64,000 nucleotides of DNA from Takakia lepidozioides (GCA_030704615.1 CM060733.1:4836001-4900000); one strand, 5' to 3'; shown: positions 1-12,288, counted from the first letter of the stretch. Notes: a model not told the origin generated them from the letters alone. Translations and numbers: made by a program.

Positions 1-300
1 CTGAGCGGCGGGACCGCGAGGTTTTACATTTGTCAAGGTCATCAAGTACAGCTACCGGTGAGGTGTCTGGTCATATCTTACATCAATCTCCCATTGTATC
101 CATCTCCTCGGGTGCACAGAATTCCGCCATCAGTGGTAACCGACGGCGATCTCGAACATATGCGTTGAGTGTGAGCCGTTTGGGAAGCAACTCTGTGTTA
201 ATGATGAATTAAACTATGGCCGGCCTGTTCATTACACACATACGTTATTTACCTCCGTCAACGTTATGCCAGATCCTTTCGGCTGTAATGTTAGTCATCG

Positions 301-1320
301 AAGTTTGAGAGAAATCACGCGTGATCGCGCGTGGTTCCTTCATATATCCTCTTGTGGAGCTATCATGGATCAGTAGTGCCATCAGATGTATCAAAACAAG
401 TTGACTTCATTGTCAGTTTAAGCAATAACAGATCGGGCTGGAGGCTGGAGGTTGGAGGAGAAGAAATTTTCCGATGTTTTTCATATTACGATGGGGAACA
501 ACTGACACGATCATCGTCTATGACTGAATTCGAGTTCCTATCTCGTAATTCAAGCTCCCACGATGGTCGTCTCATTTGTTCCTGAGCGGATTGTGAAGCT
601 CTGCTAAAATCTCTCTTCAAATGGATTGAAGTAATTTTGGCGGCTTCGAAATTCCTTCCCTGACCAACTGATGGCCACCTTGTGGTTGATTGAAATCTGG
701 ATGCACTCGGCTCGTTGTGGTTCTCACTGGTGGTAGAGGCAGAGATCTGTCGCGTGATCACTCGTGGTTCGAAAAGCGGACTTCAGCATCGTCCTGGTTC
801 TCTAGCTGACTGCCAAAGTGTTATATTACCTCAACAGTGCAACATGTGATTGGTCAGAGTGATGTTTTTCTATGCTCACGAATTCTACAACGAAAATGTT
901 GTCATTTGAAGATGTGATGATACTGCAGGCATAGGGAGTTACTTCATGTCAGTTACAGCGAGGGAACTCAAGGTATTCAGATAATCCGTCCCGGAATATT
1001 CCACAGCATCATCCTGGATGATTCATTGATGTGTTTTAGAACACGCACTCAAATCATCGAGGCTGATGGTGTCACTTGTTCCCTGGCGGATTGTTCAAGT
1101 ATCTTATAATCCTAGTCTTTAAGTTGTTTGAAGTCATTCTCCCTGCTTGCATAATCCGATCTCCAACAATTGACAACATCCTCGTGGTGTTTTATTTGGT
1201 TCCTATATCCTTCGTTTGGAGATCCATTATTCTTTTGAGGAACACCAACGATTAACATCGCGCGATCACGCGTGCTTTTCTAAGAGCTGACTTGTTCTGA
1301 TGTCCATCATTGCACACCAA
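301..1320. repeat. Degenerate ~500-bp direct repeats
   Basis: Two diverged copies of one sequence can be followed by eye. The block starting near 578 (ttcctgagcggattgt, then a t-rich stretch and ggattgaagt) matches the block near 1076 (ttccctggcggattgt, then tgtttgaagt). A second shared marker, a 'gatcacgcgtg'-like word followed by tggtt or tgctt, occurs near 315, 753 and 1263. No open frame longer than about 100 codons with recognisable content lies here. It looks like the remains of a tandemly arranged repetitive element of unknown class. Confidence 0.4.
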
Positions 1321-1490
1321 AATGGTGTTACGAGGAGGCAAAATGTCAGCAATTGAACGTCAATCTCCAGTGACATCCTCGTCGTTTTCATGTGGACTGG
1401 ACGCCAAAGGAGGAACACCGTCGCTAACAATCTGTGCAAACAATCTCAACAATCATATGTACTCCAAGGTGCTTGATACTGCGTATGTTC

Positions 1491-1872
1491 ATGTAGCTGA
1501 TTTCTATAGGAGTTTTTTTGCTATTCCCATTCCAACAACATCAGGTCCACTGAGACTGCCATATTCCGAAATCGGAATCAGACACCACTTACATGAAACC
1601 ATCAGCTAAGAATGAAATCTCCAGTTCATTCAATCACAGCCCGGAGAAATATCTCAAGCTGCTGGGCAACTACTTGTGGGCCAGGGTGTTTCTCTGGAGT
1701 CGCATACAATGAATCGAAGATCTAGTTGTGAGCTGACATGCAGGTGATGGTTTTATATTGGTCAATGATGGTGGGCCGTGGCTGATACGGGAGTATGAAT
1801 ATGACAGTCTCTGGGGACCTGATACTGTTCGCATGGGAATAGCAAAACGACTACTATACAATTCAGCTACAG
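1491..1872. repeat. Diverged inverted repeat, arms ~75 bp
   Basis: The arm at about 1491-1566 matches the reverse complement of about 1799-1872 at roughly three quarters of positions; shared words include ttgctattcccat and tcaggtcc followed by gagactg.catat. The arms are separated by about 230 bp. It may be the terminal or subterminal repeat of a small fold-back element. No target duplication was found. Confidence 0.45.
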
Positions 1873-2875
1873 GAACAGCAATAGCATCAAACACCTAGCA
1901 GTAAATATGATTTTTGACATTGCTTGTGACAGCTCCAATCAGTTAGTTGGTGGTTAGTCAGTTGGAGATTATTTAGTTGGTGATCACTTTACGAGTGCTT
2001 TATAGTAAATCGTCAAAAGTACCACAGCCCGTCACAGATGAACCTCGACTGGTCACCCGACACTATTTCCTTGAAGATTTTGCAGAAAACGTCACTCTCT
2101 CCATCAACGTACTCGCCACCGAGCCACTCTCCAGAAGCATACGAGCAGCATACTTACTCCCCAATTGGATACTTTCAGCATCTTACTCCAGGGTCAGTTA
2201 CTTGGACATTATGTTTTGAAGAGCATACGAGTAATTCATCATCTTCGCGATTCACTGAAAGTCTGCAAGACCACCAATTCTTCGAGAAGTACAGCTGAAC
2301 TTCGGTCGCACAAGACATTGTTGGTTGGCGTAATATTGGAGGATATTTTTTGTGAGATCATCACCATATCAACGATTCTCGAGACAACATTTCATGTACT
2401 TCTTCCATCAACCTTCGGAACAACGGAAGAACACAGATTTGAAAATGGTCCCTCCAACCTTGTCAAAATATCGTGATTTTGGGAAATGACTTTCCTCAAA
2501 ATATTCTCATCATAAGTACGTCGGCCGACGTTGTCTTATGCTAATGGAGTTCAGCCCTCCTTCTAGAAGTTGATACTCTCATTGACATGGTTTACGTTAC
2601 TTGTATTGGTCCATGCCGCATGGGGCGAGACTTACTCAAATTGACATGGTTCTGAAATAAAACCTGGTTGTTTATCATCAATGTCTCCTCATTGTCTTTC
2701 ATTTCATTTCATGGTATTGTGTCATTGTGCCATGTTTTGCTTACATATTTGATTGATTTGTCTTGTACGTTACATAGTAACGGCCTTCGTAATCTCAGTC
2801 GCGGTTACGAATATGACTGGTGCTCCAATCATCCATCAGGGCGCGGATCATGAGACGACTTATCACCCGACACCC

Positions 2876-3012
2876 GTTTTATTTATTTATTTTTTAATGT
2901 AATGGAAACACCTGGGAGCCACAGCTCACAAATCAGGCCCTCGGCACTCAGTGCACTTCACCAATTGAGATCAGGCCCTCGGCACTCAGTGCACTTCACC
3001 AATTGAGCTACT
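2876..3012 (-). mobile_element. tRNA-derived SINE (family 2), shortened copy
   Basis: Read on the minus strand this begins with a pol III A-box-like word, tagctcaattggtgaagtgc, as in the D-arm of a tRNA. It ends with ctgtggctcccaggtgtttc followed by an A-rich (aaat)n tail (plus strand 2878-2898). The 3' part matches the SINE at 40735-40976. Within it a 38-bp unit is duplicated in direct tandem (2932-2969 and 2970-3007), so the A-box head occurs twice and the middle, including the B box, is missing. Inferred to be a rearranged, inactive copy. Confidence 0.6.
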
Positions 3013-5735
3013 GACTGTTGGTATCTCATTCAACTCTTACTAAACGTCGAGTGAACAATGGAATTTGCTTTATGAGCCAAATAGAAACTGCTTTTTCTCC
3101 TGAAGTTTATACATAATGTTTCTTTATTGCTCATATTATATATTAATAGACAAACAATTATTTATATCTTTACATTTATATTTAAAATGATCCATTTAAA
3201 TTCATTTAAATGATTTAAAAAAATACATATTCAGATATTTCTCCTTATTTCTGGACCAAACTTTAGTCCAGATTTACTTAAAATTGTGTTTAACATTACT
3301 CTCCTCCCTCCAATTTATTGTCATGTGGTCAAGTGCAATCACACTAAAGCTTAGATAATCCAACCTGGACTGCTGCTTCTGCTGTGGAAGCAACAGTGAT
3401 TCAACTGAAAGATCTCTGCTTAAGATGATGTAATCATCAAGTCCATGGAGAGCAGGGTAACAAAACACACTAGCCCTACTACTATTGACAATCGATGGTC
3501 TGTACAAAGCCCAAATGTTTCATGACAATCTTTGCCACCGCCACTGTAGGGAATCCAGATGCCTTACTATGTCCAGAGGTGATACAAGAGGAAACTTACA
3601 GTCACTTCAACTGAAGATCCATTAATAATACGCTGTATGATGGCAGCATGTCTGACAAACTTACAGGAGCCCCCAGCAGAACAGAGGCAGTCGATATTCG
3701 GGGTTGATGTGGCTTAAACACGACTTCATGGCGGTGCTTCGGATCACCGATTCAAATTCGTTTTCATGAGGTGCATGGTCGCGTACGATTATCCGCTGTC
3801 AACAGGCTGCACTCCAGCCAGTAGTATGACCTGAAACCAATCTGCCCGCGCTCGCCTCAGTTCTGCTGAGAAGTCAAAGCGAGGAGTCTGCCCTAGCGAG
3901 TAACCTCCTTCTTTTCACCATTCTTGACCTTTTGTACACAGGGCAGATCTCAGACTATGGTCTGATGGAGATGGTGATAGACAACTAGTTGAGCAATTTC
4001 TTTGCTTTCAGTCTGAGTCTGCCCTGTCTTTTGTCAGTCTGCCTTGTCTACCCTGCTCATTTGCTAACTCCTTTGGTTTGGAGGCAAGCCATAGCCACAG
4101 AATTAATTTTTTTTTCTAGTTTACTTTGTATCCTTCAGCCATTTTGTACTGAAACATCTACAGCAAGAGTATTACCATGTTTCTTTGCTTTCAGTCTGAG
4201 TCTGCCATGTCTACCCTACAGGGCAGGGCTGGATAGGGCTGTCAACTATACTAATGTTGCAGGTCTTAGGTCCGTAGGTAGCTTGTGTTTACATGTGAGA
4301 TGCCGATGAGTAAGGCAGATGCTGAAGATGTGCATCCCTCACCTGCAGGACCTGGGCTTGGTTCCATCGCAGTTTTGTCAACTCGCAACGTATGATGCGA
4401 GCACCTACAGCCACAGCAAGGGCAGAGTTATCACCCTCTTGGTACCACTTCCAAGATATCTTGTAGTTGTTTTTGTTTACCTCCGGCTCTAGCAATGCAG
4501 GCCAGAAATGGAAGCAGACATGAACTCTTCAGTGAAAGGCTATGTTTGTAAATGTGTTTGAGTCTAAAATCCCTTCAATGATACAAGGTTAAGTAAAAAA
4601 ACAAAAAACAAAAACAAAACAAAACAAAACAAGCAAAACAACCATAGGAAAGTAGCGAGTATTGTTTACAGCGAGTGAAGTGGTGACTACATTCAAACTT
4701 TGAACCTCATACTTGGGAATCCGGAATTGGCCCCTCCGGTGATTCCTCAATCGGCTCTTCTACAATTGGCTATTCAGAGTTTGGTACCCACCTACTGCCA
4801 ACCCGAGTGCATCTTGATCGCCACAAAGCGCTGTGTGCTGCTGTGCTTGAGTTTAAGGATGCTGCACGTCGGGCCTGAATTGCCTCCTCACCTCTAAGGC
4901 TACCAATGGCAACATTCAATTGAAGGCTCTTGTTTCTGAACCTATGTTGAATGATCCTAAACCAGTGTTGATAGGTCTATACCAAAGGACTTTTCCTGCA
5001 TTTTGTTCCAACATGTTGAGTATGACGCTGATATGCCGCTTTTCCCGCATGATGCGAGTTCTCCATTCCTTGACATGACCAGACAGATAGGCTTCCATAC
5101 TTTTCAACAAACCACAGGGTGTGCTTGACCAATACGTGCTACAAATTATCAACTTAACCAATTAGCATTGTCATCTATGCTATTTTACTACAAGCATTCC
5201 AATCAACTTGAACAATTAACATTGTCATCTATAAGTGCTATAATTGAAATGCAAAATTTTACTATAAGCATTTCAATCAATATCAAGGGATGTTGTAGAT
5301 ACTCACAATATAGTGTGTAACTAGACCCTCCCCCCAACTCTTGATGAAAGCGCGTCCGAATTCCTCCATGTCTCTACGGTCTCTACAGTGGTTGAGCAAA
5401 CACTCTGAAGGTGTTTCACATAACCCAGAAAACCCTCCTCTCCATCTCCCACGAATTGAAGCAAGTCTTTTATGGAACTCATGTTGGGACGTACTCCTGG
5501 GTCAATGGGATAAAGGGATGAATCAAGCCAGAGATCTATGTTTGTACCTCCTCCTCTTCGTTTTTAAGGGAAGTTTGACTTCGGTGTCCACTCGCCCAGT
5601 AACCGACCTCTCAAATTCAACGGTGCATACTTTCCATCAATTGCAACCTGCACCTTATAAGGAGGCTGCTTGCTCAACGGCAAATTCGTGATCTCCGACA
5701 ATGCCATCTCAGAGCCTGAATGTAAAAAGCCAGTA
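3013..5735. other. No gene recognised; AT-rich decayed sequence
   Basis: Only short open frames without recognisable content are present. Small local repeats occur: a duplicated ctttcagtctgagtctgcc block near 4004 and 4190, and a (caaaa)n run at about 4598-4640. I see no support for a host gene. Confidence 0.5.
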
Positions 5736-5952
5736 CCATGTTTGTTAATTCCTTGGTATTGTCTGACTAATGGAGTGCTCCAATTTTACAAAAGCCAATA
5801 TCTCGTTTTTAATTCCTTGGTTTTGTCTGCCTTGAGTGCTCCAATTTTACAAAAGCCAATATCCCGTTTGTTAATCCCTTGGTATTGTCAGTATCCTGTT
5901 TGTTAATTCCTTGGTATTGTCTGACTACAGGAGTGCTCCAATTTTACAAAAG
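5736..5952 (+). repeat. Tandem repeat, ~65-bp unit, about 3 copies
   Basis: The unit contains ttaattccttggtattgtct followed by gagtgctccaattttacaaa. It occurs three times with small indels; an extra half-unit (gtttgttaatcccttgg) is inserted before the last copy. Non-coding. Confidence 0.7.
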
Positions 5953-7700
5953 TTGTGATGGTATTAGGAATTGCCTGAAGCTCAGATGCTGATGGCACGT
6001 CTGGATATGGTATATGACCGGCAGTAACACATCAGTAAAGTGTGGCTTCTGTTATCTGATACAAGTACCGAAGTTTCAATTCAACTTATTTGACTTTAAA
6101 CTTATTTCAATTCAACTGGTTTGACTTTAAACTTAAACTTATTTCAATTCAGGCTTGTTTGGCTTCAAACCTATTTGACTTTATTTATCCTATACCTTTC
6201 CACCTTATTTGACTTTATTTATCCGTTTGTTGAAAGAGGTGTCCATCTACTCTCATCCGGCCCATTCTATGCCCCGAAGTACCAGATGAGGTCCTCCCCA
6301 GTGCCTTCACCATCACCATCCGCAGCTTGAATCTGTGATGCCCAGCTGTCAAAGAATACCAATGTGATTAAGCAGAGGCATTCCTTATCCTGTGAAACCA
6401 ACCCAACCAAGTTTCCTTAGTTCCATTCCTGCTCCAAGTTTCCTTACCGGCAAATGATGCAAATTAATCTGGTTCCTGGCATTCACTTCTGTCCAAACCC
6501 AGGTTCCTGGAGAAATGAGATTGGTCAGATCTACTTGGTGGCATGCCATGATGGTGCAAAGAACGGCTTTCTTGCTGAAGACACAAGGACAAGCACATCC
6601 AAAGGGCCTGATCTTATAGCTCCTGTTCCTATGCCTGTAACTAAGACTGTCTGTTTTTCAAGTTCTGATAGTGGTCACTCATTGCAATCCGCACACAGTA
6701 GTGATCAAAAAATGGCGAGCAATGATCAAGGATCTCCGAGAGTAACCAATTTCATCTCAACAGAAAGGAGTCCCCTTCAAGGTGGAGCCGAGTCAAATAA
6801 GGGCTTGGAGGGTGTACAACCAATCTGAGAATTAGGGACGACTCTAATAAGAGGGAAAAACAAGCTGAATTCCTGTGGATCAATAGCTACAAGAGACCAG
6901 CAGGGGTGGATGGTGCATGGGCACTCATAAAGGCACATTCTTTAACATATCATAAATCCGGCAACAAGATAAAGAAGCAGAGGCAGAAATGTTACCTGCC
7001 AGTCTTGGAGTATGTCGAGGCCCCCAACCACAGTACAGGTGTGTTGCTGCTGCTGCCGCTCCCACTTCACCTGATAGCGCACTGGCACTTGCTATCAATG
7101 CCACTATTGAGAAGACCAAGACACAGTTTGCCTTCTACGGCAGCAGGGATTGCTGGGTGGAACTGACGGTCTTCCTCACTTGATTGTCGATGGCGACTAG
7201 GCCCTAATCACTCTAAACCACCATAGATCCACCCAACGAGCTAACTTACACAATACAACATGCAAAATCAGGGACGAGTCTGATGAGAGGGCAAACCAAT
7301 AGATTGAAGAAGAGGTGCCCTCACCACATTGTCCTTGACTTTGTGTCATGACCCGTCAGCCAATGCAGAGGCTTAGCATTGCCGGCTCCCTCTGATCATC
7401 CGTCGCCAGAAACAGATGCAGGCCAAGGTTCATACTGCTGCAGCATAGCAACTCAGCTAAATAGCAACATAGCATTAGAAAAGCATTAGAAAAGCATCAG
7501 TAAAGCCCATTGCTACAGGGCAGGGGGTACACAACTGCAACAGAAACGAACTTGCATTGGATTTCTCGAACCAAAACAAATAACTGGTACAACAGTAGAA
7601 GATCAACAGCTTCAGGTATCTAACTGGAAGCAAACAAGATGGTAAAAACGAAAAGAAAGAAAGAAAGAAGGTAAAGTTGTACTCGGATAGGAGGATACCC
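5953..7700. other. No gene recognised; one 124-codon ORF of unknown nature
   Basis: The stretch 6078-6230 consists of repeated tttgactttaaac / atttcaattca words. An open frame of 124 codons at 6454-6828 (plus) has no motif I recognise and is not supported by neighbours. The words around 6875-6925 (tcctgtggatcaatagctac) recur near 50480 inside the CACTA-ended element, so at least part of this stretch is repetitive DNA. Confidence 0.35.
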
Positions 7701-7717
7701 AGGGCGAGAACGTAGCA

Positions 7718-7860
7718 ATGACACTCACTCACTCACTCACTCACCTGCAGGAAACACCTGGTGACTCACTCACCTGCAAGGTCACTCACTCACTCACCTG
7801 CAGGAAGGTCACTCACTCACTCACTCACAAGCAAGGTCACTCACTCACCTGCAGGAAACT
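7718..7860 (+). repeat. (ACTC)n microsatellite interleaved with acctgcagga
   Basis: Runs of cactcactcactc alternate with acctgcaggaa or acctgcaagg at five places. The open frames here are products of the simple repeat and are not genes. Confidence 0.85.
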
Positions 7861-8175
7861 CTGCAGCATTGGAGCCCGATGGAAGCCCGGCGTGCGAGAA
7901 GGGCTGGGAGAAAGAAGCGCACGAGAAAGGGAGGGACGAGAAGCGCGAGAACCTGGCGCTTCCCGCGGAACAATTTGCCACGGTGGAACCGTCATCGTGG
8001 AACTTTTTTGCCACCTTTTTGCCACCATTTTGCCACGATGGCAAAATGGCATTCTAAAATTCGCTGCCTGCCTTGAGCGGCTATAGGAGACATATGAACG
8101 TTGGAACAGCCTTTCTTTGGCCTCAATTTTTTTCTAATGCTTACACGCTGAGACTCCCTCCTTGTGTCCAAAATG

Positions 8176-8321
8176 CTATCCATTGTGAGTATGCTTGAGC
8201 AGTGCGGGTGGCATCAAGTTAGTCCACCATAACCGTGGACGATGAGCCTGGGGGGATGCTAGAGTGTGAGCCCAGGAGCCTGTGAGCCCAGGAGCCTGGC
8301 GTGAGCCCAGGACACGTGGCA
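8176..8321 (-). pseudogene. C5 cytosine methyltransferase, C-terminal fragment
   Basis: On the minus strand the translation reads AHRPRLWWTN and then LMPPALLKHT. This resembles the segment of DNMT3-like cytosine methyltransferases that follows the ENV motif (the consensus around AHR.R.W.TN, then PP..L). A short VLGSR-like stretch lies just upstream, separated by three copies of a ~16-bp unit (gtgagcccaggagcct on the plus strand, 8266-8310), as if a minisatellite had grown inside the gene. The related unit sits at the same relative place in the plus-strand methyltransferase domain near 13107-13172. It is a fragment and does not encode a working enzyme. Confidence 0.55.
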
Positions 8322-9276
8322 TGATTTTGGGAAAGATGCGGCGTCTATTTCCGTGGAAGAGGACCCATTGCCGCAGAAACACGTCTTCATCCATATTTAC
8401 CCTGCAACCCTGCAACCCCAACCCTTGTCAGCCTTAAGGACCCACCTCAACCCCGACAGTGAACCTCGCCATCCCGCCCCTGTGCATGATACTACGCACT
8501 GACATCATCCATGGGACCATCCATGCATGCAACATTCATCCACAGTGCACATCCAATCTGGCTTCATCCATCCAAAAACATTCATCCTCCATCCATCCAA
8601 CCAAATATTGGTGTGATGGCATATGTCAAATGATTGTCTACTGGACTATGCACATATTCATCTTTGTTGAAAAACTTTTATTGAATGCACACAGTTGAAT
8701 TGGAGAGCAATGTTTAGAAAGAAAACACTTTCAAATTCGCAGGACGCGGGGGAGAGAATGTTTCAATTCAGGGATGTGAATTTCATTGTAGTCCGTGCTC
8801 ATCATTACAACGGATGGTGGGAAGAGAAATGGTGGTGCAACGGAAAACGGAGAGTGTGTCCCCTCATGTTCCATAAATGAATGCCCTCAAATACATCCGT
8901 AGGTGGTGTCAACACTGCTACTGCTACCACCTGAATCTGCTGAACTGCTAGAAGTACTGCTACCACCTGAAACTGCGGCACTATCATCTATGAAGACCTT
9001 TGCGCGGAGGTGCCTGAGCGTCTTCCTGGAACTCCAACGCAAGGGTGGGGAAGAAAGCACAGCTACTTGCACACGAGCAATGCCTTCCGCGTAGTAGGGA
9101 AAGACATAATTAAGAGGTGGGCTCCAGCACAAGTCCCTCAAGTATATGGAAGACAGGGGCCACGGGAGTGCGTTGACATTCCTGCAATCAGAAATGCACC
9201 ATTTGGGCAATAATCAGACAACAGAAGGGGACGCGACAGAGAATATACACAGGGATCAAATAGACAGAAAATGAAC
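8322..9276. other. No gene recognised
   Basis: Contains short catcc repeats (about 8505-8605) and overlapping short frames on both strands without recognisable domains. The stretch just downstream (minus-strand sense) of the methyltransferase-like exon ending at 9277 may be its trailing sequence. Confidence 0.35.
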
Positions 9277-9710
9277 TTACTCACATGAAAAGTCATTGTC
9301 CAGGTCCTTGTCGTCTCTGTCGAGGATATCAATTTGCGCAGTGACATCCTTCACATTGGAGGTAGACGAGCCCCCTTGCAACTCGGCGAGTAGGCCAGTG
9401 AAAATATCTGCATCTCCTTCCATACCAAACAAGTGTCTGCCACCTGACTTGCAAGCATGGTAAGAAGCGCCTGCAAGAGACAGAATGATGGAATTAGATT
9501 TTTAGAATTGAGTAAAGAAGGTGCAGAAGGAAAGAAATCGATGACAAAGGCAAGAAGAGAAACCTGTGCCCAGAGTGAGATCTATGATGCGGGCCCCTGG
9601 CCGAGAACAACTCTCAATGATCGTTTGGATAAAAGTCTGGCTTTTTTCACGGGCCCCTCTCCAAGGCGTTCCATTTGGCTTTCGCAAACATACGTGGTTC
9701 CTGAGGTGGT
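9277..9710 (-). pseudogene. Amino-methyltransferase-like C-terminal fragment, two exons
   Basis: Two minus-strand exons join cleanly. The first (about 9700 down to 9564) encodes GTPWRGAREKSQTFIQ and then RIIDLTLGTG. It ends at a gt donor; the ag acceptor is at 9471-9472. The second exon (9470-9277) continues ASYHACKSGGRHLFGMEGD and then DIFTGLLAEL. The order 'D.T.GTG.s..AC...GRH..G.E.D..iF..LL' is the SAM-binding end of N4-cytosine/N6-adenine DNA methylases (compare the bacterial 'GSGTT..A....R..IG.E'). The second exon closes with a TAA at 9277-9279. The upstream catalytic half is not seen nearby; a related half lies at 23.5-23.8 kb on the other strand. Function in this genome is unknown. Confidence 0.55.
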
Positions 9711-10400
9711 TCCATTCTGAGGAATGGCTGGTGGATATAAGGAGGCACTGGCGGACCCTGTGGAGGCTTGCATGGGGCCTTGGAGGCCAAGTTTCATGAG
9801 CTCGTGAGTGTCTACAGAATGCTCTCATGGTCATGCAAGTGAGAGAAGTGAGGAAAAAGAGGGTGTTGGGATGAGAGCATGCTGAGGGATAGGCATTGCT
9901 TTAGCTTCCCTTCCTCGTAGCTTTCCACCTTCTCTGTAGGCCGAGACCTTTCCGTAGGTGGAGGCAAGAGTCAGTCCGGGTTTGGGCTGGGTTGCAGGAG
10001 CGACACTGTGGAGTTGTTTTTGGTGTGGGGGAGTTGTTGTTTTCATTCTTGTGTTTGGATCCCCTCCACACCTCTATGCTTGATTGTGCGTCATGTTAGT
10101 TTTGTGTGGGCGCTTGATTTTATAGGTGGTTGACTCGGGCTTGATCGCCGATCCAACCCTAGAGCATGCTGTCGATGGTGAGGCTGGGTTGATGACCAGT
10201 CAGACCATCTTTGTTTCTCCTGTGGTGAGGTTGGAGGTGATGACCAGCCAACCATGGGAGTGTCTGCAGTAGATGCAGGTGCAGGCTATGTTATGAATCT
10301 AGTATTCCAAACCATAAGCCGCATCAGGTTCTCTACCCGGATACCTTGTGGAGAGGGGGTTACAGACAGTTCATGATCGGTTGAGTGTCAGTTTGTCAAC
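9711..10400. other. No gene recognised; possible leader of the retroelement
   Basis: No frame with recognisable content. The words gatgaccag and ccaac recur at about 10140-10260, and the stretch directly precedes the gag-like region at 10.4 kb. It may be an LTR or untranslated leader, but I found no matching second LTR and no clear tRNA primer site. Confidence 0.3.
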
Positions 10401-11366
10401 ACGGAGATGCCACTAGTTGCTGAGGAAAATGCCGGTACGAGCACTAGCGATACTAGCGATACTAGCGATACTAGCGGGTACACGAGACGAGGTGTGCGGT
10501 TTAGGCCACCTTCACCTCCTGTGTAATCTACGGAAGGTTCTGATTCGGATTGTGAATCACGATGACTCACACCAGCGGTACAAGTTGTTTCCTTGTCATT
10601 GTTGTGGGACACAATGGAGGAGATGTATAGAGCCACCAAGGGGCCACGAAGGTACTCTGGGACGGTGGGCTCCATCGAGTTGGATGATTTCATTCAAGAG
10701 TTTGATAGTTGGTGTGACTTGCAGTAAATGCGCAATCCACAACTGTTTACGCCTTTCATGGCATGGAAGGGGCTGTTTCAGCACCTTGAGGGACCGCCCA
10801 TGGATGATTACCATGAGTTTAGGCGGGGGCACGATATTGAGATCGAGGAGTAGAGGATGTATTGGTCACCCGACTATGTCTCCATCACTAGAGGCACAAG
10901 GGCAGCAGCCGCACCGGCAGCTGCACCAGCACCAGTGGCCGTGCCTGCCTTCAACCCCGTTGTGGAGTTCTTCGAAGAGTTGAGAAGGAATTACCAAGGG
11001 GTGAGGACAGAGAAGTTGAGGAGCTTGCAAGAGTTCCAGAGGAAGCCTATTGAGAGCTTGAGGGAGGCTTTTACTCGCATGAGGCGCTTGATAAATGTAA
11101 CCCAAGGGGTTACGGAAGCTCAGGCAGTCCAATTCTGGTACGGGATATTGGACAAGGAGCTGAGGAGAAGGGTGCGGGATGCAACTCTCCTACAAGTGGC
11201 CCAACCCACCTTAGCAAATGTGTTTTTGCTGGCAGAGCGGATAGAGCTCAACATGGTGGAGGAACGAGTGGTCATGGTGGGATTTGCTAAGGAGGCACCA
11301 CGGGGTAGTGGTATTCCTAGCCAGCCACTACCTCAACGTGCTCAAGGCAACAAGGGGCTCAGGTGA
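10400..11366 (+). pseudogene. Retroelement gag-like region, broken by stops
   Basis: One reading frame gives a gag-like protein: a short repeated (TSD)n linker, then RYSGTVGSIELDDFIQEFD, QHLEGPPMDDYHEFRRG, EFFEELRRNYQGV and ESLREAFTRMRRLINVT, followed by a helix-rich segment ending near 11366. The pattern 'W...L..F.......F..W......F...R..R...L......Q' is the capsid-like Retrotrans_gag style of LTR elements. The frame is interrupted by a TAA near 10726 and a TAG near 10851. No zinc knuckle was seen. It is followed directly by the protease frame. Confidence 0.6.
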
Positions 11367-11487
11367 AGCCCAGGGAAGGACAGAGAGGACCTCAGATGCA
11401 GGGGTCTCTTACCGAGGCAGAGGTTACTAGGGCCATTGGGGAGAGCTACACGGGCAGCACCGTGTTGCCAAGGCTACGGCAGCTAGT

Positions 11488-12288
11488 GTGGTGTTGGGGG
11501 CGGCCACATCTGTGTGTCAGGCTCTATTGTTCTCGGCTACCATGATTGCGACGCCGGGGGTAAGACCAGTTGAGGTGTTCAGGCTGGCAGCTACACTCTG
11601 TGAGAGTGGGGAGGTCACTTCATCTTCTGCGGAGATAGTGAGAGGTGTAGTGACGGAGGGATCCTCGGATGTAAGGGTCAAGACTGCCACGGCGGCGGCA
11701 TGGCAAACTGTAGCTGCCAGGTTGGCGGAGCTGCCAGCTAGGCCAGCCATTGAGAGCGCCATGGTGACACCTGGAGTTGCCACGTTAGACAACTATGATG
11801 GCATTTTCTATTTGAGTGGACCGGCAGGCAAGAGGTACCGGCCACTGCGGGTCTTGTTGGACTCGGGAGCTCAGCCACTGATGCTGGGCAGAGCTGCTAT
11901 TACAGGCTTGGGCCTCACGGAGGCGGATATGGAGCCGTGCCCTTTCCAAATACATACATCTCTGGGAGGATTAGAGCAGGCTCGGGGCATCACACGGCAT
12001 GAGTTGGCTATCCGACTACAGCCGGATCATCCTACAGATGGCTCAGTGATGAGAGCCAAGGCCATTGTGACAGATGCGGTCTCGTACGATGTCCTTGTTG
12101 GTGGGGCAGTGTTGTACCCCATGGGCTTCACCCTGGATTTTTGGGAGGAGTCAGCTTCCTATAGGTCTGGATGGCAGTCAGGGGAGGGCCGGCGTGTGCA
12201 GCTCCCTGTGACATTCATAGAAGGAGTTGTGGTTGCCCAGCGAGGCAAGATGCCGTCATTGGCAGTATTCACAGCTGCAGTGACTTAG
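11488..12288 (+). pseudogene. Retropepsin-like aspartic protease domain of the same retroelement
   Basis: A 266-codon open frame. About residues 105-235 form a retroviral-type aspartic protease: the active-site triad is LLDSGAQP (Asp-Ser-Gly), followed by the hydrophobic flap and YDVLVGGAVLYPMGF, as in protease domains of Ty3-like plant elements. The frame itself is uninterrupted. It lacks an obvious start and is one module of a polyprotein whose gag (upstream) is broken. No reverse transcriptase, RNase H or integrase follows: the next recognisable domain is a cytosine methyltransferase. Confidence 0.65.

Noticed and set aside
7718-8086. Overlapping frames over the ACTC repeat and 7.9-8.05 kb
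   Set aside because: Simple-repeat translation and overlapping frames on both strands with no homology I can recognise.
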